From assembly GCA_003170085.1 (NCBI GenBank), contig PMZT01000057.1, forward strand, positions 1 to 36,810: DNA of 36,810 nucleotides, read 5' to 3'. How positions within the stretch are numbered: the stretch's first letter is position 1; each line of letters starts with the position of its first letter. The notes below the pieces were generated by a model, which was not told where the DNA came from, ran no database searches, and was given only the letters and a program-made list of their open reading frames with translations. Below are positions 9,155 through 18,148 of this stretch, piece after piece. Both the position numbers and the translations under genes were made by a program. The stretch is from Planctomycetia bacterium. GTDB lineage: Bacteria; Planctomycetota; Phycisphaerae; FEN-1346.

Positions 9155-10282
9155 TCAGGGTGCTTCCCCACTGGACTTCACACCGAGGATATCTCTGGCT
9201 AGAGTCCTCTTCCATTCGCCTTGGTCGTCCATCATTATAAGCAATATGCCTTCAAAATCAGAGAAATCCTTCATAAGTTCTCTTCTGTCACCCTTGACTA
9301 GGAGAAAGACCCGGCGTTGCCTTAGCAACCCAACCATGAGCCCCATCTCAAATATGACGTTCTGGCGAGCGCGTGCTGAAAGCACCTTCTGAATTTCCTG
9401 AACTGACATGCAAGGGGCGATGTCTGAATGGCTCGCACCAGCGTCGTCAGGAGTCATTATCACCACCGCGAGGTTGGCCTGCAAACCAAAGTGCATAACC
9501 TTATCAAACAGCGCCTTTAGACCTTCGTTGGGCAAGTCCTGAAGCACTATAGGCTTCAAAGGCAGTTTCTTAATAACTTCCACGACTTGGTTCTTGGCTT
9601 CCAGGTCTCGCCCGTGAACCACAAAAACACTGCCTGAGCCTGGGGCGGGGGCGTCATCATCTTGGCGGCCGGGCGTCTCTGCTAATTCCCGTCTTGTCAG
9701 AAGCTCCCGCAGCCATGCTGAAGAGACTGCGGCGGCTTCGCGTAGTGTTTTGAGTTTCATGCCCTGTTGTATGCCGTGTCCTGGCAGCGAGTACCGAGCT
9801 ACGGTGTCAAAGCCCAGGGACGGCCAGTTCTCTATGAAGAGATTTGACAGTAGTTTCTGGGTATCGTCCACCCACTCCCAACATTGAGCTATTTGGCCGT
9901 CCACGTCATCCCAGGAGGTGCAATTAGCAAATGCCTCTCCCTGCGTGGCAGCCTCAGAGACCTTTTGGCTGGCGATTTTCTTGGGCACAACAAGGTTCAG
10001 CGAACCATGCCAAATGATCTGGTTCGCGCGATGGCACATGGAACGTTCAACTTTCCTCTTGCCAATGTCAGTAATGCGGGCCACACCAGACGAGACCGTG
10101 GCCAAACCAAGCTCCCGAAGACCTTGGGCTGCGGCTGTAACCAAGGGTTCCGGCATGTCTTTTTTGGTAGCGATTGCGCTCAGGTTTACGTAAGGGTCAG
10201 ACTCCGCATGGGCAAAAAGGCAAGATAAAACTTCAAGCCACTGTTGTGGGAGTTCGTCAAAGAGGTTGCCTTCGGATTTCAT
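9155..10282 (-). CDS. TIR-like (predicted nucleotide-binding, CAP12/PF10137-type) domain protein with N-terminal winged-helix-like region
   Basis: C-terminal GSVFVVHGRDLEAKNQVVEVIKKLPLKPIVLQDLPNEGLKALFDKV...ANLAVVIMTPDDAG...QNVIFEMGLMVGLLRQRRVFLLVKGD; visibly lower GC than flanks. Confidence 0.75.
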   Translation of the reverse strand: MKSEGNLFDELPQQWLEVLSCLFAHAESDPYVNLSAIATKKDMPEPLVTAAAQGLRELGLATVSSGVARITDIGKRKVERSMCHRANQIIWHGSLNLVVPKKIASQKVSEAATQGEAFANCTSWDDVDGQIAQCWEWVDDTQKLLSNLFIENWPSLGFDTVARYSLPGHGIQQGMKLKTLREAAAVSSAWLRELLTRRELAETPGRQDDDAPAPGSGSVFVVHGRDLEAKNQVVEVIKKLPLKPIVLQDLPNEGLKALFDKVMHFGLQANLAVVIMTPDDAGASHSDIAPCMSVQEIQKVLSARARQNVIFEMGLMVGLLRQRRVFLLVKGDRRELMKDFSDFEGILLIMMDDQGEWKRTLARDILGVKSSGEAP

Positions 10283-10316
10283 CTGAGCACCAATCGATAG
10301 GCCATAAGGTGTCGAG

Positions 10317-11042
10317 TTAAAGAACGGGCGACTCGATCAGCCGGATCATCTCTCGCACGGCCTTGCGAAGGCCGACGAAGACGGCCCGGCTGACGATGCT
10401 GTGGCCGATATTCAACTCCGTCATGCCCGGAATCTGGGCGATGCGGCAGACGTTCACGTAATTCAGTCCGTGCCCGGCGTGCACCACCAGGCCCAGCGCC
10501 TGCGCCTGCTTGGCGGCATCGGCCACGCGCACGAGCTGGTGGTCGCGGTCAGGGCCTTCGGCGGCGTTGGCGAACTCGCCGGTGTGGAACTCGACGGCGT
10601 CGGCGCCCACGCGGGCAGAGGCCTCGACTTCGGCCGGTGTGGGGTCGATGAAGAGGCTCACCACGATGCCCGCGGCCTGGAGCCGCTGCACGGCGGCCAG
10701 CACCTTCTCTTCCTGGCCGGCAACGGGCAGGCCGCCCTCGGTCGTGAGTTCCTGGCGGCCTTCGGGCACCAGAGTGGCCTGGTCGGGCTTGACGCGGCAG
10801 GCGGTGTCGACCATCGCGTCGGTCACGGCCATCTCGAGATTCAGCTTCACGTGGACCGTCTGGCGGAGGATCGCCAGGTCGCGATCCTGGATGTGGCGGC
10901 GGTCTTCGCGCAGGTGCAGCGTAATGCCCACGGCCCCGCCAAGCTCGGCCTCAGCCGCGGCCCACACGGGGTCCGGTTCCACGCCGCCGCGTGCCTGGCG
11001 GAGCGTAGCCACGTGATCGATATTGACGCCGAGGTGAGGCAT
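10317..11042 (-). CDS. pdxJ: Pyridoxine 5'-phosphate synthase
   Basis: [67 protein letters not shown]; start refined to [12 protein letters not shown]. Confidence 0.95.
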   Translation of the reverse strand: MPHLGVNIDHVATLRQARGGVEPDPVWAAAEAELGGAVGITLHLREDRRHIQDRDLAILRQTVHVKLNLEMAVTDAMVDTACRVKPDQATLVPEGRQELTTEGGLPVAGQEEKVLAAVQRLQAAGIVVSLFIDPTPAEVEASARVGADAVEFHTGEFANAAEGPDRDHQLVRVADAAKQAQALGLVVHAGHGLNYVNVCRIAQIPGMTELNIGHSIVSRAVFVGLRKAVREMIRLIESPVL

Positions 11043-11077
11043 AAGGGGTTGTCCGGATTTCGAGCGTGCCCCGAACA

Positions 11078-11332
11078 TCAGGCCTGCCGGTAGCCCATCT
11101 CCTGAAGGACCTTCACGAGCTCCGCGGCGGAAATCCGCGCCAGGCCGTGATCCTGCTTGTAGGCGTCAACGGCCGCCTGCAGATTCTGGGCAGTGGCCGA
11201 AAGGGCGGCGGGGTCCTCGGGCAGGGGGAACTGGCGGCGATCCGCGGCGCGGCGCTCCGCGTCTTTAGACGCCGTGTGCCGGGAGGCGCGACGGTCCTTG
11301 CCGCTGCGTCGCTCCTTGAACGACCCGGCCAC
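11078..11332 (-). CDS. Small hypothetical protein (84 aa), charged N-terminus
   Basis: AAAGGAGG SD and GTG start; lies directly upstream of pdxJ on the same strand. Confidence 0.55.
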   Translation of the reverse strand: MAGSFKERRSGKDRRASRHTASKDAERRAADRRQFPLPEDPAALSATAQNLQAAVDAYKQDHGLARISAAELVKVLQEMGYRQA

Positions 11333-11379
11333 GTCCGCCTCCTTTCGCCCCTGGAAAACGCTTCCCAGCGGCCCTTACG

Positions 11380-11460
11380 CTACTGCTTGTGATGACGCCG
11401 TTTCCAGCGCATGTGCCGCTTTTTGCTGCCGACCTTGCGGCGACGTCGGGGTTTACCCAC
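11380..11460 (-). CDS. 26-aa highly basic sORF (GTG start), candidate small ribosome-associated protein
   Basis: Minus strand GGAGGTGAAAGC-GTG GGT AAA CCC CGA CGT CGC CGC AAG GTC GGC AGC AAA AAG CGG CAC ATG CGC TGG AAA CGG CGT CAT CAC AAG CAG TAG = MGKPRRRRKVGSKKRHMRWKRRHHKQ*; not in the ORF track. Confidence 0.6.
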   Translation of the reverse strand: MGKPRRRRKVGSKKRHMRWKRRHHKQ

Positions 11461-11561
11461 GCTTTCACCTCCCTGAGAATGAAGTTAGAGTGACGCTCAA
11501 GCCCCCCTTAAACCATAATTCGGGCCGGCTGTCAATCTTCTTGGCTTATCGACGCGCGTTT

Positions 11562-12680
11562 CTATGCCCTCCGGCGGGCAAACCGGCCCCCGGGCAAGGC
11601 GCGGATGAAACCCTTGAGTTCCAGCAGCGTCAGCGCGCCGCTCACGCGGTGTGTCTCCAGCCCCGCCCGCGAAGCCAGGATGTCCAGCCCCAGCGGCTCG
11701 CCGTCCATGACCTCCAGCAGACGCGATTCCTCGGGCGAAAGCACCGCCTTGAGGCCCAGCGTGGCCTGGCGCCCGGCATCCTCGTTCGCGGGGGCCGCGA
11801 TGCCGAGGTCGGGGAACTCGTCGAGCACGTCGGCCACCGATTCGACCAGCTTCGCCCCGTCGCGGATAAGCGCATGAACGCCGGCCGCGCCGGGGGCGTC
11901 CACGCGGTTCGGAACCGCAAAGACTTCCTTGCCGAGCTCGGCCGCAAGGCGCGCGGTGATGAGCGACCCGCTTTGCCGGCCCGCTTCGGCCACGATCACG
12001 CCGAGCGACAGGGCGGCGATGATGCGGTTGCGGCGCGGAAAGTTTTCGACCGCCGGCCCGATGTCCATCGCGAACTCGCTCACGAGGGCGCCGCGTTCGA
12101 TGACCGCATCGGCCAGGCGCTTGTTCTCCGGCGGATAGACCCGCGAGAGGCCGTTGCCGAGGACGGCGATCGTCCGCCCGCCCGCCGTCAGCGCCGCCCG
12201 GTGGGCCGCTGAGTCCACGCCGCGCGCCAGGCCCGAGACTACCGTGAACCCGGCCCGCACCAGGCCGCCGGCCAGTCGCTCGGCCTGCTCCTGTCCGTAG
12301 AGGCTGCACTTGCGCATGCCGACGATGGCGATGGCCCGGGCATCTTCCTCAACGAGCGTGCCCTTGACGTAAAGGACCGGCGGCGCGTCGGTCAGATAGC
12401 TGAGCGCGATCGGGTAGTCCGGCTGGCCGCGCAAGAGCAGGCGGACGCCGGCGGCCTGGGCCTTCGCAAGTTCCGCCTCGGGGTCAACCTCGGCCATGGC
12501 CTCGCGGAACTTGGCGGCGGAGTCCGGGCCGATGCCGCGAACCTGCACGAGCGCCGCGGCAGGGGCCTCGACTGCGGCGCAGGCCGAGCCGAAGTGCTCC
12601 GTCAGCGACGTGAACGTGCGCGGCCCGATCCCGGGGGTCAGGTTCAGGCGAAGCGTCGCCAGGCGTTCCTCGTTGTCCAT
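11562..12680 (-). CDS. dprA: DNA-processing protein DprA
   Basis: AIVGMRKCSLYGQEQAERLAGGLVRAGFTVVSGLARGVDSAAHRAAL; NRIIAALSLGVIVAEAGRQSGSLITARLAAELGKEVFAVPN. Confidence 0.95.
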   Translation of the reverse strand: MDNEERLATLRLNLTPGIGPRTFTSLTEHFGSACAAVEAPAAALVQVRGIGPDSAAKFREAMAEVDPEAELAKAQAAGVRLLLRGQPDYPIALSYLTDAPPVLYVKGTLVEEDARAIAIVGMRKCSLYGQEQAERLAGGLVRAGFTVVSGLARGVDSAAHRAALTAGGRTIAVLGNGLSRVYPPENKRLADAVIERGALVSEFAMDIGPAVENFPRRNRIIAALSLGVIVAEAGRQSGSLITARLAAELGKEVFAVPNRVDAPGAAGVHALIRDGAKLVESVADVLDEFPDLGIAAPANEDAGRQATLGLKAVLSPEESRLLEVMDGEPLGLDILASRAGLETHRVSGALTLLELKGFIRALPGGRFARRRA

Positions 12681-12727
12681 TCGATGTTGTCCCCCGCCAT
12701 GCCGCCGTCCGTGAAAATGGCAATGGG

Positions 12728-12756
12728 ATGATATGTCGAGTGACGGAAGTAGTCAA
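12728..12756 (-). promoter_or_regulatory. Sigma70-like promoter for dprA
   Basis: Minus strand TTGACT (12756-12751), 17-nt spacer, TATCAT (12733-12728), ~50 nt upstream of the dprA ATG. Confidence 0.55.
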
Positions 12757-12791
12757 ACAATCTTTGTGGCACAACAAGCTTCGCGGCAACC

Positions 12792-13904
12792 TCACGCCCC
12801 GGCGACGGCCTGGAGGGCCTCGCCGATCTCGCCGTCCGACACGTCGTTCACGTCGCGGACGCTGCCGATCGCCTCGGGCAGCACGAACCGCATGTGGCCG
12901 GCCTCGGCCTTCTTGTCGTGCCGCATGACGGCGAGGCACTGCTTGAGGTCCAGCGCCGGGTCGGGCCGTACGGGCAGGCCGAATCGTTCGAGCAGCCGCC
13001 GCTGGCGTTCCGCCACCGCACGGCCCACGAGGCCGCGGCGCACGGCGATCTCGGCTTCAACCATCATGCCGATGGCGACCGCGCAGCCATGAGACATGGG
13101 TAGGCCGCCCGCCGGGCCGGACGACGCCATCGCCAGGCTTTCGATGGCGTGGCCGATCGTATGGCCGTAGTTGAGAATCCGCCGCAGGCCCGACTCACGC
13201 TCGTCGGCCATGACGACCTCGGCCTTGATGCGGACGTTGCGGGTGACCACGTCTTCGAGCACCTCGGCGTCGCGGGCCAGGAGGCGCGCGGCCTGGGCCT
13301 CGAGGAGGGCAAAGAGATCGGCGTCGCGGATGACCGCGTGCTTCACGACTTCGGCCAGGCCGGTCCGCAGTTCTTCCTCGGGCAGCGTGGCAAGGGTGTC
13401 CACGTCGGCCAGGACGGCCGACGGCTGGTGAAACGCGCCGATGAGGTTCTTGCACTGCGGATGATCGACCGCGGTCTTCCCGCCGACGCTGGCGTCCACC
13501 TGCCCCAGCAGCGTGGTCGAGACGACGATCCACGGGATCCCGCGCATGTACGTGGCCGCCACGAAACCGGCGAGGTCGGAGACGACGCCGCCGCCGAGGG
13601 CCACGACCACCGAGCCGCGGTCGATGCCGGCCCGGAGCATCGTGTCGAAAAGTTCGCCGGCCTGGGCGAGGGTCTTGGAGGACTCGCCGGGCGGCACGAT
13701 GATCGCTTCGGCCGCCAGGCCCGCCTCGCGCAGGCTGGCCAGGGCCTTGTCCTTGTAGAGTGCCGCCACGTGGGCGTCGGTGATGAGGGCGGCCTTAGGG
13801 CTTCGGGCTGCCGCCTTCGCCTCCAGGCCCATCGACGTCAGGAGGCTGCGACCCACGGTGACGCCGTAGTCGAAACTTGAACATCTCACGCGCACGGTCT
13901 TCAT
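12792..13904 (-). CDS. aroB: 3-dehydroquinate synthase
   Basis: YGVTVGRSLL, GGGVVSDLAGFVAATYMRGIPWIVVSTTLLGQVDASVGGKTAVDHPQCKNLIGAFHQP, RRILNYGHTIGHAIE; start refined to MKTVRVRCSS. Confidence 0.95.
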   Translation of the reverse strand: MKTVRVRCSSFDYGVTVGRSLLTSMGLEAKAAARSPKAALITDAHVAALYKDKALASLREAGLAAEAIIVPPGESSKTLAQAGELFDTMLRAGIDRGSVVVALGGGVVSDLAGFVAATYMRGIPWIVVSTTLLGQVDASVGGKTAVDHPQCKNLIGAFHQPSAVLADVDTLATLPEEELRTGLAEVVKHAVIRDADLFALLEAQAARLLARDAEVLEDVVTRNVRIKAEVVMADERESGLRRILNYGHTIGHAIESLAMASSGPAGGLPMSHGCAVAIGMMVEAEIAVRRGLVGRAVAERQRRLLERFGLPVRPDPALDLKQCLAVMRHDKKAEAGHMRFVLPEAIGSVRDVNDVSDGEIGEALQAVAGA

Positions 13905-14841
13905 GAGGTTTTTTCCTCGAGAACTGCCGGGCCATGAAGTAAGCGACGAAGGCCAGCACCAGGATGCCAAGGACGATGACCGTCAGCCACCTGTTTTCAA
14001 GCGAGCCGAGCTTCTCCGACGAATCGGGTGCGGGGGCCTCCTGATCCAACTCCAGCCGACGGGCCACCAGCATCGGGGCCGTGCCGACGCCCCGTTCCCC
14101 CTCGTACTTGCGGATCTTGTAGAAGTAACCTTTGACGATCACCTCGTCGAACTGCCGGATGTACGGCACCGGATCATCTATCACGATTACGGTGGCATAG
14201 GTGGGTTCGGGACCCCGCTCGTGCTCGGCGATGGTGAGCTCGTACAGGAACTGTACGTCCTTCTGGAGCGCCATGCTCGGCACCTTGAACTTGCCCACCC
14301 TGAGGTAGATGCCGCGCAGGGTCACCGCCTCGCCGCGATAGCCCGACGGCATGGCGAAGAGGGCCTTGAAGGGCAGGGCCTCGGCGTCGGGCTTCAGCAG
14401 GTCGGGAGGCAGGCTGTTGACGGTATGGACGAGCCAGTAGAACGCCTCTTCGTCGTAGCCGAAGGTGTTGTCCTTGACGTCGCTGAGGAGCGCGCGGCCC
14501 TTTTCCATGATCTTCTGCCACGAGGCGTCGTCGTACCGCTTGAAGACCGGCAACTCCTTGATCTCTTCGAGGGTCAGCTTCTTCTTGGCGGGCGCGGGCT
14601 TCTTTTCTTCGCCTGGGGCGGGCGATTCCTTGCCCGCTTTCTCCTGATCCGGATTGGCGGTCGCAGCCGGGGCAACGGGTGTTTTCGTTTCTTCCGGCTT
14701 GGCGGCAGGCGCGACAGCCGCTTGGCCTGGCGCGGCCGCCGGTGCAACTTCCTCGGCCCGCGCCGCCTGAGCGATAACCGCCAGCGACGCCACGGCAAGG
14801 ATCAGGCCCCAGCAGATCGTGCCACAGGTTCTTGGGATCAT
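13795..14841 (-). CDS. Conserved membrane-anchored protein of unknown function with signal peptide, Ala/Pro-rich linker and C-terminal TM
   Basis: MIPRTCGTICWGLILAVASLAVIAQAARAEE signal; linker; globular region; TM LTVIVLGILVLAFVAYFMA. Overlaps aroB 5' end by 110 nt in another frame. Confidence 0.65.
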   Translation of the reverse strand: MIPRTCGTICWGLILAVASLAVIAQAARAEEVAPAAAPGQAAVAPAAKPEETKTPVAPAATANPDQEKAGKESPAPGEEKKPAPAKKKLTLEEIKELPVFKRYDDASWQKIMEKGRALLSDVKDNTFGYDEEAFYWLVHTVNSLPPDLLKPDAEALPFKALFAMPSGYRGEAVTLRGIYLRVGKFKVPSMALQKDVQFLYELTIAEHERGPEPTYATVIVIDDPVPYIRQFDEVIVKGYFYKIRKYEGERGVGTAPMLVARRLELDQEAPAPDSSEKLGSLENRWLTVIVLGILVLAFVAYFMARQFSRKKPHEDRAREMFKFRLRRHRGSQPPDVDGPGGEGGSPKP

Positions 14842-15175
14842 CCCGGTGTCTCCAGCGGTTATTCTAGGTTGCGGCGCGGGAGCGGTCAAAGGAAACCCCC
14901 GCTGCCCAGAGATAAAGACGTATGCGGCGCCGGATGCTCTCGCACAACCCGAAAAAAGGGCGTCTCCGAAACCGTTCTGGCTCGGAGACGCTCGACCGCC
15001 CTTCGGCCCGACAGTCAGACCCCTCTTAACTGTCCGTGCCCAGACGGCACAGGCCCAACCCATCATCCCGGGCGAAAGTCATCGCACATCGCTGATTTAT
15101 TATTCGCAGCCGCTGGGCGATCCGGCAAGCCCTGAACCGCGCTTTTTCGCGTCCACGGGCGCCGGGCCTCTCTGC

Positions 15176-15181
15176 TATAAT
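15176..15181 (+). promoter_or_regulatory. Extended -10 (TGCTATAAT) upstream of folC
   Basis: CTCTGCTATAATCGG; no good -35 seen, TG-extended -10 present. Confidence 0.4.
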
Positions 15182-15198
15182 CGGCGGCGCGTCGGTCG

Positions 15199-15226
15199 GC
15201 GCGGCAGGTGCGCAGACCCGCCGCGC
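15199..15226. repeat. Fragment E of the repeat family (second hairpin only, one arm mismatch)
   Basis: GCGCGGCAGGT-GCGCAG-ACCCGCCGCGC followed by AAACTGCTGTTG; compare copy B GCGCGGCGGGT-GCGGAG-ACCCGCCGCGC followed by AAAGTAGTGTTG. Confidence 0.55.
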
Positions 15227-15259
15227 AAACTGCTGTTGCGGGAGTGGGCGGTATATCGC

Positions 15260-16633
15260 ATGGAACTCGATACCTACGAAGCGGCGCTCCAGTATCTCTT
15301 CTCGGCCACCGATTACGAGAAGATGCGCCACGTCCGCTACAACGCCGACACGTTCAGTCTGGACCGCATGAGGCGGCTGCTCGAGCGGATGGGCTCGCCC
15401 GAGCGGCGGCTGCGGAGCGTCCACGTGGCCGGGACCAAGGGAAAGGGCTCCACCGCGGCCATGGTGCACGCGATGGCCCTCGACGCGGGCCTGCGGGTGG
15501 GGCTTTACACGTCGCCGCACCTCGTCGATATCCGCGAGCGGATTCGCGTGGGTGCCGACGAGATCCCGCCGGAGTCGCTGCGCCGCCTGATCGCCGGCGC
15601 GCAGCCGATCCTCGACCGGATGCGGGCCGAAGACGATCCGCCGACGTTCTTCGAGATCTTTACGGCGCTCGCCTTCCGCCATTTCGCCGACGCCGCCGTT
15701 GACCTCGCCGTGGTCGAGGTCGGCATGGGCGGGCGGCTCGACGCCACCAACGTGCTCGTGCCCGACGTCTCGGTCATCACGGCCCTCAGCCTTGACCACA
15801 CGCAGCAACTCGGGAGCACCCTGGCGGCGATCGCCGGCGAGAAGGCGGGCATCGTGAAGCCCGGCGTGCCCGTGGTCTCGCAACCGCAGCCGGCGGAGGC
15901 GCTGGCGGTCATCGAGGCCGCGTGCCGCGAGGCCGCCGCGCCGCTCGTCCTCGTGGGCCGCCACGTGACCTACGAGTGGCAACCGGCGGAGGAGGCGGGG
16001 CGGCGCGGCGGACGGCTGACGGTCCGCACGCCCGCCGCCGTATACGAGGACCTCTTCGTGCCGCTCATGGGCGAGCACCAGGCCCTGAACGCCTGTGCTG
16101 CCATCGCCGCCGCCGAACGGGCCGGGCCCCTGGCGGCGCGATTGACGCCCGAGCGGGTCCGTGCGGCGTTCGGACGCGTCGAGTGGCCGGGCCGCATGGA
16201 GTTTGTAACCGGCGGCGTAGCGAGGGCATGCGGGTGGGCCGGCAGCACCGGGCCGGACCTTGTGCTCGACGGTGCCCACAACCGGGCGAGCGTCGAACGA
16301 CTGGTCGAGGCGCTATTGCGGCACTTTTACGGACGGCGGATGGCCGTCGTTTTCGCCGCCGCCGCCGACAAGGACCTCGACGGCATGGTGGCGGCGCTGG
16401 CCGAGAAGATGCCCGGCGTCGCAGTGGTGTTCACGCGCAGCGCGAACCCGCGCGCCGCCGAGCCGGACGACCTGGCGGCACGTTTTGCCCGCGCCGGCGG
16501 GCGCGGCGGCGAAACGGCCGCCGATGCGCGGTCGGCGATCGAGGACGCCGCGGCGCACGTCGGCCCGGAAGGACTGGTGGTGGTCTGCGGGAGCCTGTAC
16601 CTGGTGGGAGAAGTAAAGAAGTATGTCACCTAG
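15260..16633 (+). CDS. folC: Folylpolyglutamate synthase / dihydrofolate synthase
   Basis: VHVAGTKGKGSTAAMVHAM, GLYTSPHLVDIRERIRV, EVGMGGRLDATNV, SLDHTQQLGSTLAAIAGEKAGIVKPGVPVV, LDGAHNRASVERL; start refined to MELDTYEAALQYL. Confidence 0.93.
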   Translation: MELDTYEAALQYLFSATDYEKMRHVRYNADTFSLDRMRRLLERMGSPERRLRSVHVAGTKGKGSTAAMVHAMALDAGLRVGLYTSPHLVDIRERIRVGADEIPPESLRRLIAGAQPILDRMRAEDDPPTFFEIFTALAFRHFADAAVDLAVVEVGMGGRLDATNVLVPDVSVITALSLDHTQQLGSTLAAIAGEKAGIVKPGVPVVSQPQPAEALAVIEAACREAAAPLVLVGRHVTYEWQPAEEAGRRGGRLTVRTPAAVYEDLFVPLMGEHQALNACAAIAAAERAGPLAARLTPERVRAAFGRVEWPGRMEFVTGGVARACGWAGSTGPDLVLDGAHNRASVERLVEALLRHFYGRRMAVVFAAAADKDLDGMVAALAEKMPGVAVVFTRSANPRAAEPDDLAARFARAGGRGGETAADARSAIEDAAAHVGPEGLVVVCGSLYLVGEVKKYVT

Positions 16634-16639
16634 AAGATG

Positions 16640-17218
16640 TCATGTTCCCGATTCCGCGTCCCTGGAATCGTGTTCGCCAAACACCTCCGCCTCGAAGCGG
16701 TAGACCGTGACTTCCGGCCACGTCCAGGCGTCAGGGGGCATGCCGGCCTTGCCGCCGGCGCAGTGCGAGAGGAACTCCTCTTTCGTCCAGCCGGTCTCGG
16801 TGGCGACCTGCGGCAGGAAACACCCCGATCCCATCGGGCCCTCGATGCAGATGCCGTGCCTGCCGAGCTCGATCTCCTTGAGCGGGTCCTTCGTCTTTTC
16901 GAGCGGCGAGAGGACCGAGATCTCGATGTCGAGTTCAGGCAACTCGCCGGCCGTCACCGGCTCGCCCTGGAATCGCGGGTCGCGGAGGACCGCCGAGGCC
17001 ATCTGCCGCACCGTCTGGACCAGCGGCGTGCGGGCGCTGAAGGTGCCGATGCAGCCGCGCAGGTCGCCGGCGTTGTGGAGCGAGACGAAGCAGCCGCACG
17101 GCGCCTGGAGCGCGGCGCTCTCCACCTGGGGCGGGGCCGTGGGCTTGCCGGTGACCAGCCCCGCGATCGTGTCGCGGGCGATGCGAAGCAGCAACTTTTT
17201 GTCGGCGACGCTTAGCAT
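16640..17218 (-). CDS. AMMECR1 domain protein (AmmeMemoRadiSam system protein A-like)
   Basis: CGCFVSLHNAGDLRGCIGTFSARTPL, VRQMASAVLRDPRFQGEPVTAGELPELDIEISVLSPLE, PQVATETGWTKEEFLSHCAGGKAGMPPDAW; start refined to MLSVADKKLLLRIA. Confidence 0.88.
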   Translation of the reverse strand: MLSVADKKLLLRIARDTIAGLVTGKPTAPPQVESAALQAPCGCFVSLHNAGDLRGCIGTFSARTPLVQTVRQMASAVLRDPRFQGEPVTAGELPELDIEISVLSPLEKTKDPLKEIELGRHGICIEGPMGSGCFLPQVATETGWTKEEFLSHCAGGKAGMPPDAWTWPEVTVYRFEAEVFGEHDSRDAESGT

Positions 17219-17916
17219 GGCGGTCGGCCCCCGATCACTTGGGTCAGGCACTTGGCGCCCAGAAGGGCCAGCACGAGCAGAAGGCCCACGCCCAGGACCA
17301 CCCAGTTGAAGTACTTGTCGATGAACGCCTTGGCCCGAATGCCGTACATGTAGATGAGAAATCCGATGAGCATGTACCGGAGTTTGCGGAAGATGACCGT
17401 GGCCGCCAGGAACGTCAGCCAGTGAACCCCGGCGAAGCCGGCGATCCACGCGAACACCTTGTACGGAATCGGGAAGACGGCCCCGAAGGCGACGGCCCAG
17501 AATCCGTACTCGCGAAACAGGTCCAGCGCCCACCGGGCCTCTTCCTGCAAGTGGAACCAGGCCATGACGCTCAGCACCCGCTCCTCGCCCACCCACGTGC
17601 CCGCGAGCATGGCGAACATGGCGCCGAACGTGCTCCAGAACGTGCAGTTGAGGGCGTACCAGAAACTGCGCTTCGGCTTGCCCAGGCACAGGGCCACCAG
17701 CAGCGGATCGACGGGAATGGGGAACCAGACGGCCTCAGAGAACGCCGTCACCGCCAGGGCGGTGCCCGCGTACTTCGTTTCGGCCCAGTGCAGCACCCAC
17801 TCGTACATCCACCGGACGGGGCGCATCACGCGCGCGGTCCAGTGGAGCTGGATCTCCGACTCGATAATCTCGTCGGTGACGCCCGTTGGCGCCTTCGGTT
17901 CAACCGGAGTTGACAA
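17212..17916 (-). CDS. YqaA / DedA (SNARE-associated, VTT) family membrane protein
   Basis: AFSEAVWFPIPVDPLLVALCLGKPKRSFWYALNCTFWSTFGAM...FGAVFPIPYKVFAWIAGFAG; proposed TTG start 17916 after AAAGGA, ATG at 17826 is an alternative; 7-nt overlap with the AMMECR1 gene. Confidence 0.75.
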   Translation of the reverse strand: MSTPVEPKAPTGVTDEIIESEIQLHWTARVMRPVRWMYEWVLHWAETKYAGTALAVTAFSEAVWFPIPVDPLLVALCLGKPKRSFWYALNCTFWSTFGAMFAMLAGTWVGEERVLSVMAWFHLQEEARWALDLFREYGFWAVAFGAVFPIPYKVFAWIAGFAGVHWLTFLAATVIFRKLRYMLIGFLIYMYGIRAKAFIDKYFNWVVLGVGLLLVLALLGAKCLTQVIGGRPPC

Positions 17917-18148
17917 TCCCGAATCCTTTCTGGCCGGCTGTCCCCCTTTGGCAATGGCGCGGGGCCGCCGGCGTTGGACCACGAAGACGCCCAAGTCTAC
18001 GCCCAGGCGCAGGTGTCGGCAAGGCAAAATGAGAGGTCGGTTGACTTTGGGGCGCGTTTGACGTGACAATTGATGATAGATGGCCGCCGTGGTCGGCATT
18101 CGGTGGCGGATGTCTGCTACAGCGTGGTTCTCCGACGAGGGTGGTCGC

